From positions 59,205 through 74,240 of the forward strand of contig MU602692.1 of the NCBI GenBank assembly GCA_025201865.1: DNA of 15,036 bases, given 5' to 3'. The DNA comes from Ramicandelaber brevisporus. Lineage: Eukaryota > Kickxellomycota > Ramicandelaberales > Ramicandelaberaceae. Positions 1 to 7,373 of this stretch are shown here, one piece after another; position 1 is the stretch's first letter; every line of letters starts with the position of its first letter. The position numbers and the translations under genes were made by a program. The notes beneath the pieces are model-generated. The model was not told the origin of the DNA, did not search any database, and saw only the letters and a program-made list of their open reading frames with translations.

Positions 1-3000
1 AGACTTAGAGTTGCGCGGCGAGCTGCAGCTGCGGTAGAACCAATGAATGAGAATGCAGATGTTGACGTTGTTGAAGACTGTTGCTGGTTACTCTGAGATT
101 GAGCCATTGGAATGCTAGATGGAAGTGCATTGTTAACAGTCGACTGGTCTTGCGAAGAATCAGCAACTCGAGCACCACTGCCGCCGCCACGAATGGATCG
201 GCCGCGTGTCAAATCAAGAGAGAATCCACCAAATCTACTCTTTATTACAGTTGTCGTTGCTGCTGCTGCTGTTACTGTTTGTTGCTGTTGCTGTTGATCA
301 TCCAGTGCAAACTCCACAGACTGCTGATTAGCCGAAGATGGCTTCCTGATTGCGTTCAAAATTGGACTCGACAGGATTCGCAGTGTTGATTCGCCCAAGT
401 ATCCAGGTGCTCTCACAGCTGCAGATGCAGCAATCGCAGCAGCCGTAGTCACTCTCGATTTCGACCCACTGCCGCCATTAAGCTGCGCTGCCGAAGATGA
501 AGATGGCAGAACAGGCTTGATCGGCCGCACAACCTTAATCTTGAAATCACGCTCTTTCACAATGACAAGACCCATGTCGAGCACCTGTTGGCGAACAAGA
601 GCAAATGCTTTGCGCGGAGGCAGTGAGGTGAGAGCGCTGTTGTCGATTGGACCAGTGTGGATCTTAAGCAAGCGCTGAGCCATGCGGTGGTCATCGGCAT
701 CAGAAATGGGCTCAACTGCCAGCGGTTGACGAATTGACACTGCCTGAGTGACTGTAGATGGCGGCCGAGGTGAATACGGCGCAGTCAGCTGAGCAGCAGA
801 GTCTTCAGTGGTGATAGTGATATTTGGTGCAGCTTCAGTAGATGGAGATGCGAGCTGCTTGACACCACTAGTACCACGGCGGAACAAATCAAGTACCATA
901 CCGGATCCAACCACGCCGTAGATAGAGAATCGATTCTGAGATGGTTGCTGTTGGCCAGGACGGCTCTGGCTCTGTTCACGGCGTCTGACAATGACTGTGC
1001 CTTTGCCACTGGTTGTGCTTGGACGAGATACTGATTGGCGAGACTGAACAGGAGCTTGTAGATTATGAGATGGCAGTTGCTGTTGTTGCTGCTGTTGGAT
1101 AGGAACAAGGGAGGTTGTTGAATCGCCGCATGGAACCATAAACACTGCGGAATCATCGCACTCAACAGCCATTGATGATCCAGCATCAGTGTCAGTGCGT
1201 TCACCGTCAGCTGCTCGATGCTGCTGTTGATATTGATATTGATGCTGATGACTATCACCGCCATCATTCTCATTCTCATCATCAACTTCAGTCACAGCAG
1301 CCAGTGCAGTGTGATATGCACTAGACTCGGCAGACGCAGTCTGAACACCAGAGTCAGCAACAGAGGTGTTGTTAACAATGGCAGTTGAAGTGCTAGTGGA
1401 AGTTGCAGCACGCTGTTTGACAATCATAGTTGGCAGTGGAGGTGAATCAACATGTGGAGACTCGTACAAGAAGTCTGGACCGGGAACAACCGACATCATT
1501 GATGAACACGTACTCATTCCTCCATTGGCTACATTCATTGCGCTAGTGTCACTGCCGCGATGAGCTTTGCCATTAACCGTAGCAGATGCAGCGGTCGTTG
1601 CGACGGGAGCAACAGTTGGGGTCACAGCTGTGGGACGAGCAAAGCCAGCTGCAAGATTCTGGAACTGAGGCGGAGGTGAGCCAATAGTCATGGCACGAGT
1701 ACGTTCGTGGCCACCAACTGACACTGCAGAGATTACAGACACCGGTCGGGATGATCCACCACCACCACCATTGGCAGAGGCACGAGTAGATGGAGATGCG
1801 GCTGACGGTAAGCCACTGCCATTAGTTGGGACAGGAGGGAATGCAGCTGCAATTTGTTTATGCTGTTGCTGTTGCTGTTGCTGTTGCTGAAGTGGAGATG
1901 GAGGCAATAATGGCATTGGTGCTGATGCTGTTGATACAGTTGGAGGAACTCGAGTTGTTGATGGTCCAGTGCGAACGCGCGACTCAACCGGCTTGGATGC
2001 ACTATAGGAAGCTGCAGCGATGGCAGATGGTGACGATGCACCATGTCCACTGTGAGTAGTAGTTGGCTGCGATGATGACACTGATGATGACGAAATAGCA
2101 GCAGCTGTAGCCGTAGCATATTCGGATCTCGAGCTACCAGTGGCAGTAACAGACTGGGACTGGGCATGTGATGAGCTCATTGGCAGCGGCATCACAGGTT
2201 GAGACGCGGTAACAACAGCTGGGGCAGGCTTAGCTATAGGTGACACGGCCGGAGTTGATACAGCCGAAGTTGCTCGTGATCCGGCTGCTGACGCGGATGG
2301 CATCGTAACCGGCGGGAAGAAGTTCTCACAAATCAGCTTTTGATTCGCCAGCATTGCAGCATGCGGCTTCAACCACTGATGCTCGCTAATTTCCTTGACG
2401 CCTGCGCGCTTGGCTGGATCTGGCACTAGAATGCGCTGCAGCAACAGCTTGGCCTGCTCTGGAATGTGGTCGGGATAAACCAGCGGCGTTGTCATAATAT
2501 ACTGATACAGCTGAGAGATGTTTTCACTGTCGGGATTGGTTGGATCGTCATCATATGGTAGGAATCCAGCAAGCATTGCATACAGAATAACACCACATGA
2601 CCAGATATCAGCTGCCGTGCCAACGTACATGCCTTCGCTCAATACCAACTCAGGGGCGGCATAACAAGGTGATCCACACGATGTTGACATCAAATCTGGC
2701 GCAGACATCATTGCAGCCGGCAGCGCCACATTCAAGCGTGCTCTATCTGCAGAGTTCCCACCACTCGACATTGGTGAGTTACTATTGGCAGCTGCACGCA
2801 TGGCTGCGGTGACGCCTCCATCTTCGCCAAACTGGTTTGCAAATCCAAAATCAGTTATAATAATATTGCGCTGCTTGTCCAAAAGCAGATTCTCCAGCTT
2901 CAAATCACGGTGCACAATCCTTCTCGCATGCAAATGGGCAACTCCACTCATCAGCTGTGCAAACAATCTGCATGCGTCCTTTTCTCTCAGGTATTTGTGA

Positions 3001-3527
3001 GCCAGAATATAATCAAACAGCTCTCCGCCACTGGCATACTCCATAACAATTCCAATGTAGCGGTCAGTGTCAAGCAGATCAACCATGCGGACAATGTTGG
3101 GATGGCTGACTGAGCGCAGCGCGAGGATCTCACGCTCGACTTTGGAGCGCTTTTCAAAAGTATCCAAATTGTCCTTACGGATTAACTTGATGGCAACTTC
3201 GCGGTGCGGAGCAGTGCGGTGGACGGCGAGCTTGACCTTGGCAAATTCACCCTCTCCAATCGTTTGCATCATAAAGTAGCTGCCTAAAATGTTGGCATTT
3301 TTACTGCTTCCAGTGGCAGTTGTGGAGCGGCGAGGAGTGCCAGATGGTGATGACGATGACTGCTGCTGCTGCTGCTGATTCTGATACTGATGATGGTTGG
3401 AATTATTGTTATTATTAGTAGTAGTAGTAGCGGCAGTTGAAGTAGGATAGTAGTGATGATACTTTGAAGATGACGGTGTTTGTGTGGATGATGGCTCAAT
3501 GGCCACTGGAGGAGCTGCTGCCGTCAT
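1..3527 (-). CDS. KIN4/Ppk1-like Ser/Thr protein kinase (3' end beyond window)
   Basis: Serine/threonine kinase of the SNF1/AMPK-related group, closest by eye to fungal KIN4/Ppk1, which restrains mitotic exit at the spindle poles in budding yeast. The frame is open from ATG at 3527 to the left edge (at least 1175 codons); an in-frame TAG at 3540-3542 fixes the start. Residues 1-80 are low complexity. The kinase domain is about 84-389: glycine loop GEGEFAKV (G91, G93), Lys114, Glu133, HRD 206-208, Asn213, DFG 226-228, T-loop Thr282 in TSCGSP, APE 291-293. Kin4-like features are FGFANQF after the Asp, the DLMSTSCGSPCYAAPE stretch and DIWSCGVILYAMLAG. About 40 extra residues sit between DFG and the T-loop. 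Downstream, RFSIYG...GMVLDLFRR (about 865-888) and a segment at 949-1002 ending FKIKVVRP resemble conserved Kin4-type C-terminal blocks; the latter looks like the first half of a KA1 domain. The remainder is Ser/Ala/Gln-rich and probably disordered. Family call is firm; exact orthology is inferred. Confidence 0.93.
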   Translation of the reverse strand, partial: MTAAAPPVAIEPSSTQTPSSSKYHHYYPTSTAATTTTNNNNNSNHHQYQNQQQQQQSSSSPSGTPRRSTTATGSSKNANILGSYFMMQTIGEGEFAKVKLAVHRTAPHREVAIKLIRKDNLDTFEKRSKVEREILALRSVSHPNIVRMVDLLDTDRYIGIVMEYASGGELFDYILAHKYLREKDACRLFAQLMSGVAHLHARRIVHRDLKLENLLLDKQRNIIITDFGFANQFGEDGGVTAAMRAAANSNSPMSSGGNSADRARLNVALPAAMMSAPDLMSTSCGSPCYAAPELVLSEGMYVGTAADIWSCGVILYAMLAGFLPYDDDPTNPDSENISQLYQYIMTTPLVYPDHIPEQAKLLLQRILVPDPAKRAGVKEISEHQWLKPHAAMLANQKLICENFFPPVTMPSASAAGSRATSAVSTPAVSPIAKPAPAVVTASQPVMPLPMSSSHAQSQSVTATGSSRSEYATATAAAISSSSVSSSQPTTTHSGHGASSPSAIAAASYSASKPVESRVRTGPSTTRVPPTVSTASAPMPLLPPSPLQQQQQQQQQHKQIAAAFPPVPTNGSGLPSAASPSTRASANGGGGGSSRPVSVISAVSVGGHERTRAMTIGSPPPQFQNLAAGFARPTAVTPTVAPVATTAASATVNGKAHRGSDTSAMNVANGGMSTCSSMMSVVPGPDFLYESPHVDSPPLPTMIVKQRAATSTSTSTAIVNNTSVADSGVQTASAESSAYHTALAAVTEVDDENENDGGDSHQHQYQYQQQHRAADGERTDTDAGSSMAVECDDSAVFMVPCGDSTTSLVPIQQQQQQQLPSHNLQAPVQSRQSVSRPSTTSGKGTVIVRRREQSQSRPGQQQPSQNRFSIYGVVGSGMVLDLFRRGTSGVKQLASPSTEAAPNITITTEDSAAQLTAPYSPRPPSTVTQAVSIRQPLAVEPISDADDHRMAQRLLKIHTGPIDNSALTSLPPRKAFALVRQQVLDMGLVIVKERDFKIKVVRPIKPVLPSSSSAAQLNGGSGSKSRVTTAAAIAASAAVRAPGYLGESTLRILSSPILNAIRKPSSANQQSVEFALDDQQQQQQTVTAAAATTTVIKSRFGGFSLDLTRGRSIRGGGSGARVADSSQDQSTVNNALPSSIPMAQSQSNQQQSSTTSTSAFSFIGSTAAAARRATLS

Positions 3528-3539
3528 TGAATGTAGCTG

Positions 3540-3581
3540 CTACTATTGTTGCTGTTGCTGCTACTACTGCTGCTGCTGCTG
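3540..3581 (-). repeat. CAG/CAA/TAG triplet tract just upstream of kinase start
   Basis: Fourteen consecutive triplets in the frame of the kinase ATG. On the minus strand they read five CAG, two TAG, five CAG/CAA, two TAG, then CAG CTA CAT TCA before the ATG. The tract resembles a polyglutamine run broken by stops and sets the upstream limit of the ORF. Confidence 0.85.
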
Positions 3582-4095
3582 AGTGGTTGATCTGGCTTGT
3601 AGATCACGAAAAGTCAGAGGAAGAACACAGGAACAATAGAATACAAGAGCAGAGGTTGGATGCCAAACAAAGCAATGCAAAACAAAGCAAAGCAAAATGA
3701 GGAGTCAAAGGAGCTGTGCTTTCAAGTATTCGCCTCGTGTACGTGGGTGGTATGACTTCTTGGAGTAGTAGCAGTAATAGAATATGTCGATGACAGTAAA
3801 GCAAGGTGAGGAAGGTACTAGTGACAACCAACCCAACAGCCAACAGTCAACAGTCTCGAGGCTCACGAAGCGAGAGAAAGTGAGTGAGAAAGAGAGAGAG
3901 GGGGACGTGAAGTGAAGGAAAAACACACAAACAAAAAGGATGCAATTAAAAAGTGACTGCTAGTGTAAAGAAAACAAGCAAGCAAAAGGAGGATACAAAC
4001 AAACAAAACTAAATGAAAACAAAGCGGAGAGGAATGAAACGAAAGAGGGGGGGCGTGACGAGTGCGCGATTCCTTTGTTTAGTAATGGGCGAGAT

Positions 4096-4380
4096 ATGAA
4101 TGAATGAATGAATGAATGAATGAATGGAGCTTGGCAGTTGCTATCAAACTGTGCGGGTGAGTGGGTGAGTGAGTGAGCGAGTGGATTGATGGGTGAGTAC
4201 GTGTGCTTGCTCGTGCAGTTTGTGCTTGTGCTGCCGTGTCTAGCTGATGATGGTGATGGGCGTATCACTGGGAAATAGTTGTGCAAGAGCAAGTAGGCAA
4301 AGAGAGAGAATGAAAGAGAGAATAAAAGAATGACAGAAAGAAAGAAAGAATGAATGAGCGGATGAATGGATGAATGGAGA
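4096..4380. repeat. Cluster of tetranucleotide repeats
   Basis: Three simple arrays lie within the kinase leader: ATGA repeated almost eight times at 4096-4126, imperfect GTGA/GTGG at about 4157-4183, and AAGA grading into ATGA/ATGG units at about 4336-4380. The intervening sequence is unremarkable G/T- and G/A-rich DNA. Confidence 0.85.
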
Positions 4381-4671
4381 GGATATGAATGGAGAGTTGC
4401 TCGACGAGCGTGAGTAGAGTAACAATTGTGTCGTACTTGCACTTGTTTGCGTATGTGAGTGCGCGGGTATGCTTGATCGATACGACTGCGCTGCTGCACG
4501 CTCGGCGGTTAATCGGTGGTGATGTCTATCGTGTATTTCGTGTCTCGCTCAGTAGTCAGTGGCTGCAAATAGCACTAATCAAAACGGGAAGTAAAAAAAA
4601 AGCAGACGGCAAAGGACGGCCCACGCGAATCTTTCAGGCGCGGGGAGAGTACGATCAACCCTACAATTGAA

Positions 4672-4765
4672 TAATACGAAAAGAAAAGAGGAGTAAGAGG
4701 AGTAAGAGGAGCAGGAAGGAGTAAGAGAAGGAAGAGAAGGAAGAGAACAGGAAGGAGGAGGAAAA
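4672..4765. repeat. Purine tract with GGAGTAAGA and GGAAGA units
   Basis: Almost pure A/G on the plus strand for about 90 bases, with short direct repeats of GGAGTAAGA and GGAAGAGAA. Read in the kinase direction it is a long CT-rich block, a common element of fungal promoters and leaders. Confidence 0.75.
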
Positions 4766-4967
4766 TGAACAGTAGCAAAAAGGATGTTTATGCCGATAGC
4801 CCTTTTTGATGACGATGACAATGGAAATGCGTCGATCAAACAATAAAAAGTGGCTGTATTAATCAAAAATAGGAACGTGGATATATGGAGGAAGGAGAGA
4901 CGGTGGGTGGGTGTATAGTATAATCTGGTATTGAAGTAGGCAGTGTGTAATGTGTAATACGTAGTCT

Positions 4968-5002
4968 GGAGTTTGGAGTTTGGAGTTTGGGGTTTGGAGT
5001 TC
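4968..5002. repeat. Heptamer tandem repeat GGAGTTT (five units)
   Basis: Units are GGAGTTT three times, then GGGGTTT and GGAGTTC; a degenerate sixth unit (GTAGTCT) precedes them at 4961. On the minus strand the unit reads AAACTCC. The function is unknown. Confidence 0.85.
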
Positions 5003-5269
5003 AAGGCTGAAGAGCCAGCGAAGTGAGGCAAAGCAAACAAAAGCAAACAAAAGAAAAGGCACAGGAACGAGAGAGCAGTTGGGAGTCGGCTCGCAAGAAA
5101 TCAAGCAAACAAGCAATGAAGCAATAGCGGCGGCAGCAGTGGCAGAACAAGACCGCGATTCGAGGAGTAACGTCGCCAGCAAACAAGAATAAGGGCTGGA
5201 ATAGTAGCGTTCTTTTTTTTTCAGAACTTGCCTTCACGAGAATTGAGTAGTCAGCGTGAGAAGCAAATA

Positions 5270-5321
5270 CGCACACATACACACATACACACACAAATAC
5301 AGATACACATACACACACCAA
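5270..5321. repeat. CA-rich microsatellite (ACACATAC-type)
   Basis: Imperfect CACA/CATA dinucleotide-type array. It contains the first CAT triplets met upstream of the kinase start, so it marks the outer edge of the minus-strand ATG-free stretch. Confidence 0.8.
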
Positions 5322-5500
5322 CATCCTTCCTCCTATTTGTACAAGAGCCAACAAAAAGGAGAGAGCGAAGAGAACCATCATTCGATATCGGCCGCTAGAC
5401 TCATTGATGTAAAATGACGCCACGCTGCGATGAATGTAATGGTAACAAGAGATTCCAAGTACGAAGTTCTGCAGCTGGACAACATCCAACGCTGCCAATC

Positions 5501-5582
5501 CCAGTTGAGTTCTGACTGTCACATTTGTGTATTCTCCCCATCCAGTATTGTGCTTGACTGGTGACTTTTGTATACCTCCCCA
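5501..5582. repeat. Imperfect tandem duplication of about 41 bp
   Basis: Two adjacent copies, 5501-5540 and 5542-5582, both begin CCAGT and end CTCCCCA, with a shared TTTGTRTA-like segment before the end. They differ at several positions and by small indels. There is no coding reading. Confidence 0.6.
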
Positions 5583-5690
5583 ATAGTCATTAACCAGCTG
5601 GCTTCAATGGGGGAAGGGAGTTGATCCGCAATATGTCTCGCTCCCAGTAACTCACTTGGACTTGTCCACCGCAGTAAGGAAGTAAGCAAG

Positions 5691-5760
5691 CGATTGACAA
5701 CTGGCGATTGACAGCTGGCAACGAACAACGAGCAACGAACAACGAGCAACTGGCAACTGG
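5691..5760. repeat. 14-bp minisatellite built from heptamers (five units)
   Basis: Five exact-length 14-bp units, each made of two heptamers: CGATTGA+CAACTGG, CGATTGA+CAGCTGG, CAACGAA+CAACGAG (twice, identical) and CAACTGG+CAACTGG. It lies near the RhoGEF side of the candidate promoter core, so a binding-site array is conceivable. Confidence 0.85.
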
Positions 5761-6040
5761 CAACCTTCATAATGCGCGCTGCCATTAAATGCACGCACAA
5801 AATGTGCAGTTCATCCCACTCATTCATTCGCCAATCTTGTCCAAACCAATCCCTATCGCTTTCAACTTTCCTCCGCACACTTGTGACCCGTTCCATATTC
5901 AACTTTACCCCACCGCAAAGCAAATACTAGCAGTCCGTGCTGGTAGTCAGCCGTTTCCCGCCTACACGCCGACCAGGAACGGTCTTCTCCTCCTTCTCCA
6001 CAATCTATTCTTTGCTTCAACTTGTTACAACATACACACA

Positions 6041-6115
6041 CATCCACATCCACATCCACATCCACACTTGCGCCGCACAGCACCGCCGCCGCCGCCGCCC
6101 GCCCGCCCGCCCGCC
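6041..6115. repeat. CATCCA hexamer array followed by CCG/CCCG tract
   Basis: CATCCA is repeated four times at 6041-6064. After a short spacer, a CCG run at 6083-6097 grades into CCCG units to 6115. The latter is a CpG-rich patch in otherwise mid-GC intergenic DNA. Confidence 0.85.
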
Positions 6116-6244
6116 ATCTTTCATCCACTAATCTCTCGTTTATTCCGTTTATCAATCACTCCTGTCGCTCAATATCAGAAAAGACTCGTGTGAGTATCAG
6201 AAAAAAAAAAACAGCAACAGTGGTGCGGACTTTTTGTCGTCGCA

Positions 6245-6267
6245 GTTGTTGTTGTTGTTGTTGTTGT
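6245..6267. repeat. GTT triplet microsatellite
   Basis: Seven GTT units plus a partial one in the RhoGEF leader. Confidence 0.85.
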
Positions 6268-6328
6268 GCGTCCTCTACATCCAAGTTCGAGTCTCCTTGA
6301 CAAGTCTCGTCAAAACAAACACTGCAAC

Positions 6329-6363
6329 TTTTTTGTTTTTGTTTTTGTTTTTGTTTTTGTTTT
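6329..6363. repeat. GTTTTT hexamer array
   Basis: A T run followed by five GTTTTT-type units; it falls within the candidate leader intron. Confidence 0.85.
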
Positions 6364-6648
6364 CCCTATTGTTGTTTTCCTAATCCAATTTTCTTCGTAC
6401 TACACTGTTGCATATTCCTCTTAATCCAGTATATACCGACCGCCCCGCCACCCACCACCACCCACCTCACCTCACCTACCTACCTTCTATACGCACCTAC
6501 GGCCGAACAAAGCCTCAAAAACGGGCGGTTCCTGACGAGGGTTTTCAGTGTTGTCCACGAAAACAAAGTACAATAAAGAGAAGCTCAGACACAGTGGAGA
6601 GAGAGAGCCGACCAGTCTGCCTTCATTTTCACCACCTTCACTTTCAAA

Positions 6649-6669
6649 ATGACGAGCGACCTTCACGAA

Positions 6670-6704
<35 letters not shown>

Positions 6705-7337
6705 ACAACGGCGCTCATCGGCAGGAACAGCTGAGCTGCAACTGCAACTGCAACTACAATTACAACTGCGGCAACAACAACACCAGCAGCAGCAGCAGCA
6801 ATACAATCAGACGCAGGTCAGGTCGCCAGCTTCAACCCTGTCAACTAGCACGACTGTGCTGAAAACCTTGAGTGCCCCTGTTGAAGAGATTAGCACCGTC
6901 GCAACAACAGCAGCAACAGTAGCAGCAGTAGCAGCATCATCGATTGAGCGGCCCAGGAACTCGGGACACAGCGAAGTCAGTAACCCCAACTCTAGCTTCA
7001 GTTCCTCCTCGTCTGTCAAAGTCCCTGCCACTGCTTCTCCTGCAGCTCAAGCAGAAAACCATAGCCAGCCTCCGCACAGCCACCACCACCAGCAGCAGCA
7101 GCAGCAGCAGCAACAGTATCACCAACAGCAGCATTCATCAGCGTCACAAAGTCAGCAAGCTCATCGACAAAAGAAGGCTCATCGTAATTCGACAAGGACG
7201 GCAATGCCCGTTTCAACTTCCACTAGTTTGCCCACGTTGCCTCCACCTTCGCCTTCGCCTTCACTCTCAGCTACGTTAATGAAGAACAGTGCAGCTGCGC
7301 GAGATAAGGACAGCACAGTATCTACTATGCAGCAACA

Positions 7338-7373
<36 letters not shown>

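Larger units (their letters stand above)
3528..5275 (-). other. Putative long ATG-free 5' leader of the kinase gene
   Basis: Non-coding 1.75 kb upstream of the kinase start. I read every line for CAT (ATG on the minus strand) and found none between the start codon and 5276, although TCA, which has the same composition, occurs about 20 times and plus-strand ATG is common. The stretch is purine-rich on the plus strand, hence pyrimidine-rich in the sense of the kinase transcript. It holds the repeats listed separately and no convincing protein. ORFs of 60-180 codons here translate into simple-repeat peptides. I interpret it as mostly transcribed leader; a composition effect or an unrecognised intron inside it remains possible. 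Confidence 0.55.
5276..5804. promoter_or_regulatory. Candidate divergent promoter core between kinase and RhoGEF genes
   Basis: This is the only part of the 3.1-kb intergenic region where ATG occurs on both strands, and it lies where the purine/pyrimidine skew flips. It is also the least repetitive part, apart from a 41-bp imperfect duplication (5501-5582) and a 14-bp array (5691-5760). I see no convincing TATA box and no protein-coding segment. The promoter role is inferred from position and from the limits of the two ATG-free leaders. Confidence 0.4.
6190..6548 (+). other. Candidate 5'-UTR intron of the RhoGEF gene
   Basis: GTGAGT at 6190 is a good donor. CTGAC at 6532-6536 matches a fungal branch point, and TTTTCAG ends at 6548, giving 359 nt with a short branch-to-acceptor distance. 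A GTTTTT array lies inside. The exon after it would begin 100 nt before the start codon. This rests on motif matches only, and an intron would not by itself explain the lack of ATG. Confidence 0.35.
5805..6648 (+). other. Putative ATG-free 5' leader of the RhoGEF gene
   Basis: The plus strand has no ATG between 5802-5804 and the RhoGEF start at 6649, while CAT (ATG on the other strand) appears about 14 times. The stretch is pyrimidine-rich on the plus strand and ends in a CT-rich run before the start codon. It contains CATCCA, CCG/CCCG, GTT and GTTTTT arrays and a candidate intron. No gene is supported in it. I infer a transcribed leader, with the transcription start probably near the left end. 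Confidence 0.5.

Noticed and set aside
3540-3581. TAG inside a CAG tract as a hint that TAG encodes glutamine
   Set aside because: The 2313-codon ORF and the kinase ORF contain many Gln codons and no internal TAG or TAA, and plausible genes end in TAG. A standard code fits.
3960-4499. 179-codon minus-strand ORF with HSFIHSF-like repeats
   Set aside because: The peptide is the translation of ATGA/GTGA microsatellites, and it has no ATG start since the minus strand lacks ATG here.
4968-5002. Interstitial telomere-like repeat
   Set aside because: The unit GGAGTTT matches neither TTAGGG nor TTTAGGG; only the length and G/T richness are similar.
5001-5522. 173-codon minus-strand ORF with a hydrophobic, VCVCV-type segment
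   Set aside because: The hydrophobic part is the CA microsatellite in translation; no recognisable domain and no coding-like composition.
6280-6296. tRNA B-box-like sequence AGTTCGAGTCT
   Set aside because: Flanking bases do not form a T stem, and there is no A box or acceptor stem.
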